NCBI GenBank assembly: GCA_019054805.1
Contig: JAHQIY010000014.1
Coordinates: 372,001 to 436,000 of the forward strand
Origin: Brachionus manjavacas
Taxonomy: Eukaryota; Rotifera; Eurotatoria; Ploima; Brachionidae
Direction of reading: 5' to 3'
Length of the DNA: 64,000 nt
Shown here: positions 1-12,084 of the stretch, one piece after another
How positions within the stretch are numbered: position 1 is the first letter of the stretch
Layout: each line of letters opens with the position of its first letter
Position numbers and translations under genes: made by a program
The notes under the pieces: generated by a model
The model's input: the letters and a program-made list of their open reading frames with translations, nothing else
Told to the model about the DNA's origin: nothing
Databases searched by the model: none

Positions 1-1582
1 TACCCAAACTATCATTTATACAATTTTACTTATAATTAAGAATTAAAATAAGTAATTGCATAAGCATATTCTAAAAAGTTGGCAATTTATTTTGAAGAAT
101 TATCAATATCATAAGCAGACTTGGGCAATGTGAATTTTCATACAAAAATTTCAAAACAAAATTTAAATTCTTAATAAAAATATGACTTTTTAACTACAGA
201 TTATTCTGTAATTTTTAAAAGGTGAAACAAACAATGTTTCATTTAACAGTCCAATTTAAGAAAAAATTAAAATGATTGTTTTCCAATAAATTGATTTTTT
301 TTAATCAAATTGAGTGTTAACATAGAAATAAAGAATTAAACTTTTACAATTATAACGATGACAGAATTTTAACATTTAAATAAAAAAAATTTACAAAATG
401 CAAAAAAATATTCTGTTTTGAATAGATCATCTAGACAAGAAATAAATAAATTCCAAAATATTGATATTTTTTTTTATCATTAAAATTTTCCTGTTAATAA
501 AAAGTAATCTTTTTTTGTTGAATTTAGGGAAACATATTTTGTTTCATGTTTATTCATTATCAAATTTTGATAAGCTCAATTTTGTCAATTTAAATTAATG
601 AAAAAGAATTTTATTTTTGTAATTTGGAAAGGTCTGTATGAAATTTCACAATGCCGCAGACTTGGGCAAGAGTCATTAAGTCAAAGTCTAAATTTAAAAA
701 AAAAAAAAAGTCACTAAAATTGAAAAATTTATAGAAAAAATAATTTTTTTTTTTCGAAAGATGTACCTTTTTTTTAAAATTAAATGTTGATGTTGAACAC
801 TTGATGTTAATTTTTTCTTTTTTGATATTTAAAAACAAAATTTAAATTAAAAAAATTTAAAGTCAAGTATAAGAATTTTTTTCAAAAATTACTCTTTTTG
901 AAAAAAATTTAATTTTAAAAGTCGGTGACTTTGTTTATATGTATTTTAAAATTAAATAAAGCAATTAAATATTAAAATGAAGAATAATAAAGCAATAAAG
1001 ATAAATATTTTTCGCTTTTCTCATCTTTATTTGGGTTAATTTTTTCCATCCGATTCCATTTTTATTAATTACATTACTTTAATATCTAGTCAGTCCCACA
1101 ATAATTTAAAAAAAAAGTTATCCATTTTTTTATCATTATGTTCTGTTCTTTTGTAATGATTTTCTTAAAACCATTTCTCATACAAAAAGGAAAAAAGAAA
1201 TTCAAATGTTAAAAATTTATCAATTTTTTATAAAAAATTTCTAAGTTTTTTACAATTCCTCTTAGACAAGGTTTTAGCTTGTAAATGTGATAAAAAGCGG
1301 CCTCTCTTTGTTTATAAACAATTAAGTCTCAATCAATTCATTTCCTTTCTAAGATTGAATTTTTTGCATGGCAGCTCAATACTTTAAAATTTGGCAACTT
1401 TTTAAATGGAGACCATTTTTTCAAAAATCTAAATTTTTATCAAAATCATAAAAATTTAGATCATCCAGATCATTTAATTAGTAAAAAAAGCTGTTTTTGG
1501 GATAAATAATTTAATTAAAAAAAAATATTTTTAAATAAGATATTTAAAGCTAGAAGTTAAAAACTTTTTTCTTTTTTTTAAG
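1..1582. other. AT-rich stretch without a recognised gene
   Basis: I see no exon here with a convincing protein match. The short open frames are poly-A or poly-T driven. Two copies of the word CAGACTTGGGCAA occur at about 118 and 657, and the bases just before the second copy resemble the reverse complement of those after the first. This looks like decayed ends of small inverted-repeat transposons. The stretch may be an intron or flank of the SPAG17-like gene that follows. Confidence 0.5.
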
Positions 1583-3229
1583 ATTGTTTGACCGATGAAT
1601 GGACAAACGAATATGATGAAAAAGAAATAATTCCACCAGGACTCCGATCTCGTAACTTGAATAATTTTCCTCCAAATCCAGAAATTAAAGTAAATGGTCC
1701 GAGTTTTGGAACAAATGCAGGTAAAAGTCTCGCTGTTGATTTGAATCAAAATAGACGAGTAAAAAATCCGCCGATTACAATTGCCAAGCGGATGGAATAC
1801 CGACAACTAATTGAATATCAAAAACTAAGTGAGCCTACTAAAACCAAACTGATCAATGGATTGAAGTAAATTTTATTTTTTTTTTCATTTTTATTAACAA
1901 AATAAAATTTTTTTTCAAATTAAAAATTTTTTTAATAAAACTTTTTTTAGAAATTATATGATTTATATTGCTCAAAGAGCTGAAAACCACCGTCTCCTGT
2001 TGACCTACGATCCAAAAAGCGAAGCCGACAAAATATCCCTATCGAAAATTTTACAAATTACCCGTGCTGACCATTTGCTTAATGCCGACGTGACCAATAT
2101 GTACAAAAAAGCCTTGTCCAAAAACAAAGCCGAAAACATAGGCATGGATTTGAAAAGCTTGAACAACTTGATGAAAAAGCCCAAATTGAGCGACAAACAA
2201 AGCAAAATTGCAAAAGAACTGCAAGTAGAAAAATTGAATAGAGAAGCTTGGAGAAAGAGCTTTGTACCATCTTACTTTGCCAGCGAATGGGGTCAGAATT
2301 TCCTCAACAAATTGGCCAATAAAGAAAACTCATTTTTCAAGACATCATCCGAGAACGATTTTATCCAAGAGTCCAAAGAATCGAATGAGGCATCAATGGC
2401 CGAGTTCAAACAAGCCAAAGCAGAGACCAAAGATCAGACTAAAAATTACTATCCAGCAATGTCATACTTGGAAACTGAATTCTCAAGCGAGAAAAAAACA
2501 AACACCAACAATGGCTCGGCACCTTTTCAAAGATACCAGCCTCAATTTAAATTCACTGACAAACTTGATGCCAAAAAGCTGCCCAGCTCGATAAAAACCG
2601 CCAGACCCAATGCTGTGCCAAACTCTTTGTTTCTTTCTAACGAAGAGCCGGTCAGACGCAAAGTCAACAATTCGATCATAAATGCATCGCATTTGAACGG
2701 AAGGTCCCTTGACAAGCGTCGAGGATTGGAAGTCTACCCAAAAGAGATTAAATTTGGCATCTTAAGAGAAGGTTTTACTTATGTCTGTGATTTTGAGCTG
2801 GTTAATGTTGGTATTGATGCGTGCCGATTTAAAATTAAACAACCTCCGCCAGAGACAGGCATTAAAGTTATGTTCAAACCAGGTCCGATAGCTGCTGGCA
2901 TGAATCGCGACCTTAATATTGTCCTATTGGCCATTTTCACTCTCTCTGACCAAGACATTACCGAACAAGTTTATCCAAAGGTTAGAAATTTAGTGCATGA
3001 ATTGGAGATCACGACTGAGACCGATTTGCTAAAAGTGCCCATTCAAGCAGAGATTGCGAGCATCGAAGAATTCCGAAACATGTTCAGAGGCAATTTGGAT
3101 GCTGGTAAGGAAAAAAGTGTGAGAATTTTATCAGTTCGACCTGGTAGTACCAAAGAAGTTCTCACCAAACCATTGAGTTTAAAAAATAATAATATTGACC
3201 AGGAAAAGAAAATTGGGCAAATGAGTTGA
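1583..3229 (+). CDS. SPAG17: SPAG17-like central-pair cilia protein, C-terminal two exons
   Basis: Exons 1583-1865 and 1951-3229. The first exon follows a long pyrimidine tract ending in AG and has no clear start codon, so the gene is 5' partial. The splice joins two bases to one base (AA plus A) and keeps the frame. The C-terminal 150 residues form an ASH/MSP-like beta domain, with YPKEIKFGILREGF, then NVGIDACRFKIKQPPPETG and KPGPIAAGM. I match this from memory to the C-terminal domain of SPAG17 (PF6), a large scaffold of the ciliary central apparatus. The middle part is charged and Lys/Asn/Ser-rich, probably disordered. SPAG17 is over 2000 residues in vertebrates, and the rest is not in the 1.5 kb upstream. 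Another ASH-domain cilia protein is possible. Confidence 0.6.
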
Positions 3230-4466
3230 AAAACTTTTATATTTTTTTTTAAATCTATATTTTTTTGATGTTTTTAGTTTTTAATAAAATTTATTTAATT
3301 TGTCTGAAAATTTTTATTTTTATCCATTTGTAGTTTTAATTTATTTTGGTAATGTTACAAACAAGAGAATTTGTAATTTTATTTTTAGCATCTCTATTTG
3401 AGTTCAAATTGAGAAAAAATTGAAAATTTTTAACCCTTCGAAAAAAATTTTAGTTTAGAGTTTTTTAAAACGATCGTATAATATATTTGCTTTTCTGTAC
3501 CGGACAAAGCTTCTTAAGATTAAAATAAGAAAAGTTCAATTTTTTTCAAAAGCCATAAATGTGATAATTATTCCATAATTCTAATAAAAATATCAAGAAT
3601 TAAATAAAAATTCAAATAAAATAAACAACATTTTATGTTTTTACAATTTTCATTGTTCAAGCAATTTTTCAAGAATATTTAACTTAATTAAATCAAATTT
3701 TTTCAATTTTTTTGTATAACATTTACTTTTTGCTCTAATTTAAGTTTTTTTTCAATTTCTTAAAAAACCAAAAATAACATCTACAAATCTCAAAATTAAC
3801 GCTAACGTGGCTGAAAGGGAGAATTAATATTCATTCCAAACAGCCAAGGGATTTTGTCCCAAATTATTTTTTAAAATAAAAAAAATAAATAAAAGTTCAA
3901 TAAATTTAATAGATTGGTCTAACTAATAAGTATTTTGTCTTTATCTTTCGGCCTTATAAAATAAGTATAATGATATTTTATTTTAAAAAAATACTTTCAA
4001 AATATTTCTTAAAAATTTATCTGAAAGTTAAATCAATTCTTTAATATAATAACTTTTGGTTGTTTTTTTGTTCCTTTTTTTATTTTATTTTGTATTTTTG
4101 AACAAAATTAGAAATACAAAACAAAAATAAAAATCAATGTTCAAGAAGCAGCATTTGTGGTTCTGAAATTGAAAAGAAGGCTTTATTGTGTATAAACTGA
4201 TTTTTCAAAAATAACAAAACAATTATTAGCCCATTTTTCTAGTAATTATTTTTTGATAATAAAATTTTTCAAAAAAATTATGCTTTATTTTTGCTAATTC
4301 AAAAAGAAATATATTTTTGAATACTTTAATTTTATTTTAAGCATTTTTTAAAATAATTATAAGTTTATTTTGCTCATTTAACAATTTGCTTCTTTGGGTT
4401 TTCGACGAGATCTTTTTATTCTAATATGTCTATTTTTAGCAGTTATTGTTAGTTTGGTGACAAATA
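3230..4466. other. AT-rich spacer between gene and LTR element
   Basis: No gene, RNA or clear repeat recognised. The first bases are the 3' flank of the upstream gene, with AATAAA at about 3283. The right edge is the insertion point of the Ty3/Gypsy element. Confidence 0.5.
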
Positions 4467-4830
4467 TGTTAGTCTAGGGAATTTGGCCTGAATACCTTCG
4501 ATTAACTTCAGAGGAGATAGAATGAAGACAAAGAACAAAATCGTGTTGATTAAACGTTTATTATTATTTTAAAGTAAATAGGAAAAATACAAGTTAAAAA
4601 GCTCCCCTCTTTAAGAATTACAACTTCTATTTATATTCAGTAGTTGTATCTTAAAAAGGTCATTAATCATAAAGAATCTAAATAAAGATAAGTTGTGAAT
4701 TAAATCGGTCATAAAGATTTATGACATATGATAAATGATTCATAAAAACATAAAGATAAAATCTAGATAAGTTGAGAAAATTGATAAGGTTAATTTAAAT
4801 AATTGAAACGGTTATTTTCACACCGTAACA
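4467..4830 (-). repeat. LTR (3' in element orientation)
   Basis: 364 bases, matching 10794-11157 base for base as far as I can read. It begins TGTTA and ends TAACA on the plus strand. The bordering TTACCCCCCTTTGAAA is the polypurine tract read from the other strand. Confidence 0.93.
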
Positions 4831-7800
4831 TTACCCCCCTTTGAAAATAATCATTCGTCCTCGAATGGACTAAACAAGGGTAGATTATTTATAGCATTAA
4901 TTTGTTGAAAAAATTAGTTTATTTGTGATTGAGTCCAAACTTTCTTCGCTAATTTCTTGATTTTGAATATTGGGCTCAACATTTATTTTTTCTTTTGAAA
5001 TTGTAATCATTTCTATTTGTTCATTTGCACCATTCTTTTGATTTTCTGTAAATTCAGATTTTCGCTGTTTTTCTAAATTGTTAGAAAATTTGTTTTTCTC
5101 TGAATTTAATGTCCAGTATGGGAAACATTTGACACAGAAATTGCATCCTAGGTATAAAAGAAGTAATATGAGAATACTAGTACAGATTAACGCAATAATT
5201 CCAAATGTTTTCGTAAAAATCATATTTAAATTATTCTTTATTTCCAATTTTGTTTCGATGACGTTCGCTTTGATATTAGAAGTGTCTGACGAATGTGAAT
5301 ACCAAGTACCAGCCGACATTTCATGATTTACTATTTCTTGAAACGTTGATAGAAGATCTATTCCATCAAGCAATAGTGGATTATGATGAACGTTTAATTC
5401 TTTTATCTTATTTTCCAAGTAATCAAAATTAAAAAATTGAATTTTTGAATTAGGTACAACACTAGATTGAAAATTTTTTCTAACAATAGTATTTTTGGGT
5501 TTAGTTTTACATAGTGAATTTAGATCAACAATCTTTCTATGATAAGAATGCGAACATAACATAAAACTACCGTTTACATTTATCCCTTTTATTTAATTTA
5601 CATTTTCAGTGAATATTGAAGGAATAATGCGAAACAAAAGTAAAAAACTTACAAAAAATGCTTTGTTTAATGTACATTTTCGCTTTGGACGTTGAGATTT
5701 AGCGAATTGTAATCCTGATTTATAATCGTTTATTAGTTTAAGGTTGTTAAAATACTTTTCAGGAATCCAAGATGATTCCGATAATGGAAGATTTTTCCAT
5801 TTTACAAGATAAAGATTATCGTTATCGATTATTTTATGCTTTTGAATTCTTTCAATTTCGGCACTCTCTACTGGAAGAGACGAATCGTCTTCCACCAATT
5901 TAATTTTATGTCTCGGATAAGAGTCCTTTAAAGTTTCGTTAAGAGCATTCTTAATAATATAATTACCACGTTTGGTGTGACCTGATACTTTATATGGTCC
6001 CTTGAACCTTGGTTCTAATTTATTAAGAAGTCCTTCGCATTTTAAGAATACAGTTTTTCCAATGTCAATTCGTTTCTCAACAATATTAGTAGATTTATTT
6101 TGTGTTTTAATTTGACGTTCTTGAAATGCTTTTAAATTTTTTAGCGCTAACGGACGTGTACTTTCAAATAGTTGTTTAATTTCTTTACTTCTTTCCAAGA
6201 TAGCATTTGAATCTTCTTTTTCAGTTAAATAATCATTAAATGGGATCATGTTCCTGCCGAACATTAGTTCAAAAGGTGTGTGACCCGTAGCCGAATGAAC
6301 TCTCGATTGGTATGCGATTAAAACAAACGGTAGGAACTTATGCCAGTTATTGATATTGGCTTCAGCATGTTTTCTTAAACAATTTGCTAAAGTCTGATTA
6401 AATCTTTCTGTTATCCCATTAGTTCTTGGATTATAAGCTGAGGTTGTGATATGTTTAAAACCTAAATTTGTTTTTAAACTTTCTAATACATTGTTACAAA
6501 ATTCCCTTCCTTGGTCGGATAAAAGTTCCTCAAATGGACCAAACATACTAATATATTCAGTTAATATAGAAGCTACTTCATTAGCCGATTTTGATCGTAA
6601 TGGTTTAGCAAACGAAAATCTTGTTACAAATTCAATTATTACTAATATACCATTGAATCCTTCATCAGTTTCAGGAAGACCAAGAATAAGGTCTATCATA
6701 ACACGTTTAAAAATTTTGCTAATGCTACTTGTTTGTGCAGGATGGTATTTTACAATTTCTTTGTTATTTCGATTGCAAACAGTGCACTTTTTTACAAATT
6801 TTTTTATATCATCAAATATATTTTTCCAATAAAATGTGTCTTTCAGTCTCTGATATGTGGATTCAGTTTGAAAGTGTCCAAAATTGTGTGCCTTTTCAAT
6901 AATTTCTGCCCGCAATTCTGGCTTTGGTACTTCTAAATATTTTCCAGTTTTATGGATAAAAAGTTTATTGTTTTCAAAACGATAATTTTTTGCCAAATTT
7001 TGAATATTTGTTGTTAATTTTTTGAAATACCTGGTACAAGCTTTCCAAATTGGATGAAGTGGATTAAGTTGGGATTTTCCCACACGTCTAATTTAATTTT
7101 ATCATTTAAAACTTGTGTTGTTGTCATACAAATTACAAAGTCAATTACAGGTCTACTGATTGCATCCACATTTCCATGTTCAGAGCCTTTTCTATAAACA
7201 ACGTCAAAGTCGTACTCCTGAAGAAATATTGACCATCGGGTTAATTTTCCTGTCATTTTTTTAATGTTCTTAAGCCATACAAGCGCAGAATGGTCTGTTA
7301 TAACTGTAAATTTTATTCCATACAGGTACTTTCTGAATTGTGTTATACCATAGATAACAGCTAAGCATTCTTTTTCTGAAATACCATATTTTATTTCTGT
7401 TTTTGAGAGTGTTCGTGAAGCACAAGCAACCATGAATTCCTCTCCGTTTTCATCTTTTTGAGTTAATATTGCTCCAAGTGCGTACCCAGAAGCATCGACA
7501 TAGAGTCTGTAATTGGAATTAGGATTTGGTATTCTTAATATTGGATATGAGGAACATTTTTCTTAAGCATGTTAAAAGCTTCTTCACATTCACTACTCCA
7601 TTCAAATACTGAATCTTTCGCACACAAAGCAAAAAGTGGATGAGCAATTTTTGAATAATCCTTAATAAAGCGTCGATAAAAGTTAGGTAGTCCAAGAAAA
7701 CTTTGTAGTTCCTTTAAATTTTTTGGTCGAGCTCTTTCAACAATTGCTTTGATTTTTTCAGGATCCATTTTAACTTGATTATGAGACACAATGTGACCAA

Positions 7801-10793
7801 GCACTTTAATTTCATTTGCAAACCAGCTACATTTAGTTGGGTTTATTTTTAAATTTGCTTCCTTTAATTTTTTAAAAACTTGTCTTATGTGAGAGATGTG
7901 TTCGTGAAAGGTTTTTGAATGTATAGTGATATCATCCATATAAACTTCAACGAAAGGAAGGTCACTTAGGGTCATCTGCATAATCCTACAGAAGTCTGTT
8001 GGCGCATTCTTTAAGCCAAAAGGTAGTCTTAAAAATTCAAAATGACCATCTGGAGTGGAAAAAGCAGTTTTATGAATTGAACTTTCATCCATTTTTACTT
8101 GCCAGTAGCCTGACTTTAAATCAAGTGCAGTGAACCAATTCGAGTCCCTCATTCTATCAATTACATCTGTAATATTTGGAAGTGGCCATCTTTCTGTTAA
8201 AGTATTTTCGTTTAACTTTCTATAATCTATACAAATTCGTTTATTTCCGTCTTTTTTGGAACAACAATTACAGGGGAAGACCAAGCCGATTTAGATGTTC
8301 GAATGATTCCTGCTTTTATCATCTTACTGATTTCGGTTTTTAAAAATTGGCGTTCGCTTTCTGACATTCTATATGGTCGTTTATAAATAGGAGCTACATT
8401 TTCATCAATCAACCTAATTGCGTGCTTATACACCTCACAGCTCCCTAATTCTTCTATAGAATTAGCAAATAAACATTTTGCTTCGGTTAATATTTTATCA
8501 AAAGCTTTTTGCTGATTGAATGATAAAGGACTTACAGGGTTAACCTTATATGATTTGTCTTCCCAAAAATAATCATCTGAGGTTTCTGGATTAACATCAG
8601 ATAGAAAAATATCAAAAATATTTTCTTCTTTATTACTTTCGCTACTTTCTAATTTAAAATCTGAACCTGGAAATTTTATAAGTCCTTGGGATGGAAAAAT
8701 TCCTGAATTTGTTTTTTGAAACCAATCAAGACCTAACAAAACATCATGGTCTTCATGATCGAAAACAATAAATTCGATTAAACATAAATTGTTACCTAGC
8801 TTAATTTCAATTGGTTTCGTTTTGCCAGAAGCATGAGTAATTTTGCCTGTTGCTGTCTTTATTTTGTTTTCACATGCTAAAATATCTATATTATATTGAA
8901 CTGCTGTCATATGGTTCATAATAGAATGGGTAGCCCCGCAATCTATTCCTATTTTCATTAATTTACCTCCTACATAACCTGTAGTTGATGGTATACAGTT
9001 AATATTTTTCGAGAGAGAAGAAACCATATAAATCTTTTCTTCCGAATCAGTAACAATTTCTAAAGAATTTATCTTTTTTAATATTACCCTGCACTTATTA
9101 GCATAATGTCCTTTCTTTTTACATCTAAGACATGTAATATCATGTGATTTATTGTTTCTTTGATTTAAATATTTATTAGATACAGTTTTTTGTTTTTGTA
9201 AGTCTTTGAAAGTATCCCTTTTATATGAATTATTATTTTTCTTTTTTACATTAGTTTTAACAAAGTTAACTTTAGATATGCAGCTAGCCGCTGATTCTAA
9301 TTGAATCGCAAGTGGGATAGCCTCCGACAGCTTAACGATTTTTCTACAAATAATTTCTCTTTTTGTATTTTCTTTTAAACCTTCTCTAAAGTAAAACATT
9401 TTTTCTTCCTCATTCATAAAGCCTAACTTATTGGTCAAAGTCAAAAATCTGTTTACAAAATGTTCAACATTTAATTCTTTATGTTTTAAATTAGAGAGTT
9501 CGCTTCTTATCTTATGTTCTCTATCGACGTTTCTAAAGGTATCTTTGAGCTCTTTTTCAAACTCGAACCAGTTACTTTTTGACTCAATATGTCTTTTTAA
9601 TATTAACAATGGTAACTCAGCCACAAAATTGACGACTGCATTCAGTCGATCTTCATCAGGAATTTTTGCTGCTATAAAACCTTGCTTGATCATAAAAAGC
9701 CAATCTTCTATATCATCTTTACTATTACCAGAAAATTTTGGTGTACTTACATGAAGATGTTTTGGTTTATTCTCCATATTTTGGTTGAGCAAAAATTTAT
9801 AGATTGGATCGTTCGGTAAAGGAAACATTTGTTCTCTCATCTCGACCGGATGATTTATTGAATTTCGTTTATTATTTATCATGTTATTATAATCATTTGA
9901 TACATAGTCAGACATTTTAGGTGTTTTTTGTTGATCGTAATCATGAATAACCGAATTTGCTTGGTGAATTTTTGCATTCCAATCTTTTATTACATCTTTT
10001 TCATAACAATAAGATTCTGGTGTTTTTTGTGCATCATCATCACTGATAAGTATTGATTTAGGCGTTTTTTCGTTATGATCCATATTATATAACATTTTGT
10101 TTAAATTATTCGATTTCGACTTTATTGAAACATCATTTTGCGAGCGATTATTTATAGTTGAATAATCTAGCTTGTAAAAGTCTTTATTCATTATTAGAAA
10201 TTGTTCTTCTTGTTGGCTGTTGCTGACAGTTGAGTTGTTAAGAAGATCCTCGTTGAATTGTACATTTTTTTCTTATCAGAAGCTTGTAAGTCAAAATATT
10301 GACTCTCGTTTTGATTTAACTGTTTCTTAAGTTCTGATATTATTTTTTCTTTCTCAAGATTATCCTCTTTTAGATTTTCATTTCTTAATAATAATTCTTC
10401 ATTAGTCAGACGAAGTCTGTCAATTTCTGAAGATACATCATCTTTCTGCTCATCTACGTCATCAGCGTCCAGTTTTATTTGTTTTATTTTGTTAACTTTG
10501 CTTTCAAAATTACTAATGCATTCTATGCACTTTGATTTCCTTGTATCAGTGGCATCATTGCTTTCCGCAATATCCTTTAATTCTGCTACAGTAGCTCTGT
10601 AAGCAGCCACTACCTTATCCAGGGATTTATTTTTTATTTTTTTCCACTTTTTTGAATCGATATCCTCGATTATAGAGCCTATTTCACTCATTGCACAATT
10701 AATAATTAGTACTAATATAAAATTATCGCGCGGAATAATGCTTTTGTCTATTATCTATCTGTTTATATCGGTCTTTATCGCTGCTACCATATA

Positions 10794-11157
10794 TGTTAGT
10801 CTAGGGAATTTGGCCTGAATACCTTCGATTAACTTCAGAGGAGATAGAATGAAGACAAAGAACAAAATCGTGTTGATTAAACGTTTATTATTATTTTAAA
10901 GTAAATAGGAAAAATACAAGTTAAAAAGCTCCCCTCTTTAAGAATTACAACTTCTATTTATATTCAGTAGTTGTATCTTAAAAAGGTCATTAATCATAAA
11001 GAATCTAAATAAAGATAAGTTGTGAATTAAATCGGTCATAAAGATTTATGACATATGATAAATGATTCATAAAAACATAAAGATAAAATCTAGATAAGTT
11101 GAGAAAATTGATAAGGTTAATTTAAATAATTGAAACGGTTATTTTCACACCGTAACA
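10794..11157 (-). repeat. LTR (5' in element orientation)
   Basis: 364 bases, the partner of 4467-4830. The inside edge is followed, after four bases, by the tRNA primer-binding site TGGTAGCAG on the minus strand. The outside edge touches the AATA target duplication. Confidence 0.93.
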
Positions 11158-12084
11158 AATATTTTAAGATTAAAAATCTATCTAAAAAAATTATTCATCG
11201 CAAAAAGTGCTTCTTCCGAACGAGAATTAGAAAACTGGTGTTGTTTAAATTTACCTGAAAAAGCTTACCTGAAATATTATCAAACAGGTTTTTTAAGCTC
11301 CTGGTTTTGAGTACTTCTTTGTGCTAAAAAATACAATTTTTTAATTTATAAAAAGAATAAATTCTAGATTTTTTACAACTTATCCAGATTTTAAAATTTC
11401 ATAAAGTAAATTCTTATTTTATCGTTTACCAGTTCTTCTTGTTATTTTATCACCTTAGTTATTTTTCGTATTAAAAAAAATAGCATTAAAGAGTATTATT
11501 AAATACTTTCAGATTTCTTTTTTAACCTTTGATTTTTTTTTTATCTGGAAGAGCTTTTGTTGGATACATTTAAACAAATAAATTAATCAAAAAATTTAAA
11601 TAAGAGTGACAGGTTAAGCATTTTTAAACATCTGAAAGCTGATAAAAAAAGAAATTTAAATGAAACAGGTATTCGATAACAAGTATTTTAAAAATTGAGT
11701 AACTTTGAATTAAATTAGATTTTATTATTAATTAATAATGCCATTTTTAAGACAAGTGTAAATAAATTAAAAAAAATTTGATTCATATTAAATTTGGTGT
11801 TATTTTATTTTATTAGCCAAAATTTTATTATTTGGGGAAAAAATTAAAAACTTGGACATTCTTTAAAAATTAAAGGGTATCGATTTTAATGTGCCTCTAA
11901 TTAGATACTGAAAAACCTCTTATTTTTTGAAAAATAATTGAAAAATAAAATATGAGAAAAATTTACAAAAATAAATATAGAAATTTATTGAGAGCCTTTA
12001 ACTTTTGTTATCTTTTAGATAAAATGTTGTTCAAAATTTTATTTTAATATTTAAAATTTAACAAATACTATCTGATTAAATTAA
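11158..12084. other. AT-rich spacer
   Basis: No gene or RNA recognised. It is mostly A and T runs and forms the 3' flank of the minus-strand leucine-rich-repeat gene. Confidence 0.5.

Larger units (their letters stand above)
4467..11157 (-). mobile_element. Ty3/Gypsy LTR retrotransposon, nearly whole and young
   Basis: A 6.69 kb element on the minus strand. The LTRs are 364 bases each and read identical, with ends TGTTA...TAACA. A 4-base AATA flanks both sides (4463-4466 and 11158-11161). The primer site next to the 5' LTR (about 10781-10789) has nine bases matching the 3' end of initiator tRNA-Met. A G-rich polypurine tract borders the other LTR. Parts in order: a coiled-coil gag start, gag with a CCHC knuckle (CLRCKKKGHYANKC), an aspartic protease (GIDCGATHS), reverse transcriptase (YMDDI), RNase H, an integrase with an HHCC finger, then a chromodomain-like tail (YLVKWKNLPLSESSWIPEKY). 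The last reading frame, about 4.9-5.56 kb, has one strong membrane span and may be envelope-like. LTR identity means a recent insertion. The pol region reads in several frames, about three breaks by eye, some of which could be family-typical frameshifting or assembly error. Confidence 0.95.

Noticed and set aside
1531-1806. Minus-strand open frame of 91 codons
   Set aside because: It is the shadow of the SPAG17-like exon on the other strand, which has the splice borders and the family match.
6446-6936. Plus-strand open frames inside the Gypsy element
   Set aside because: They are antisense to the integrase region and carry no motif.
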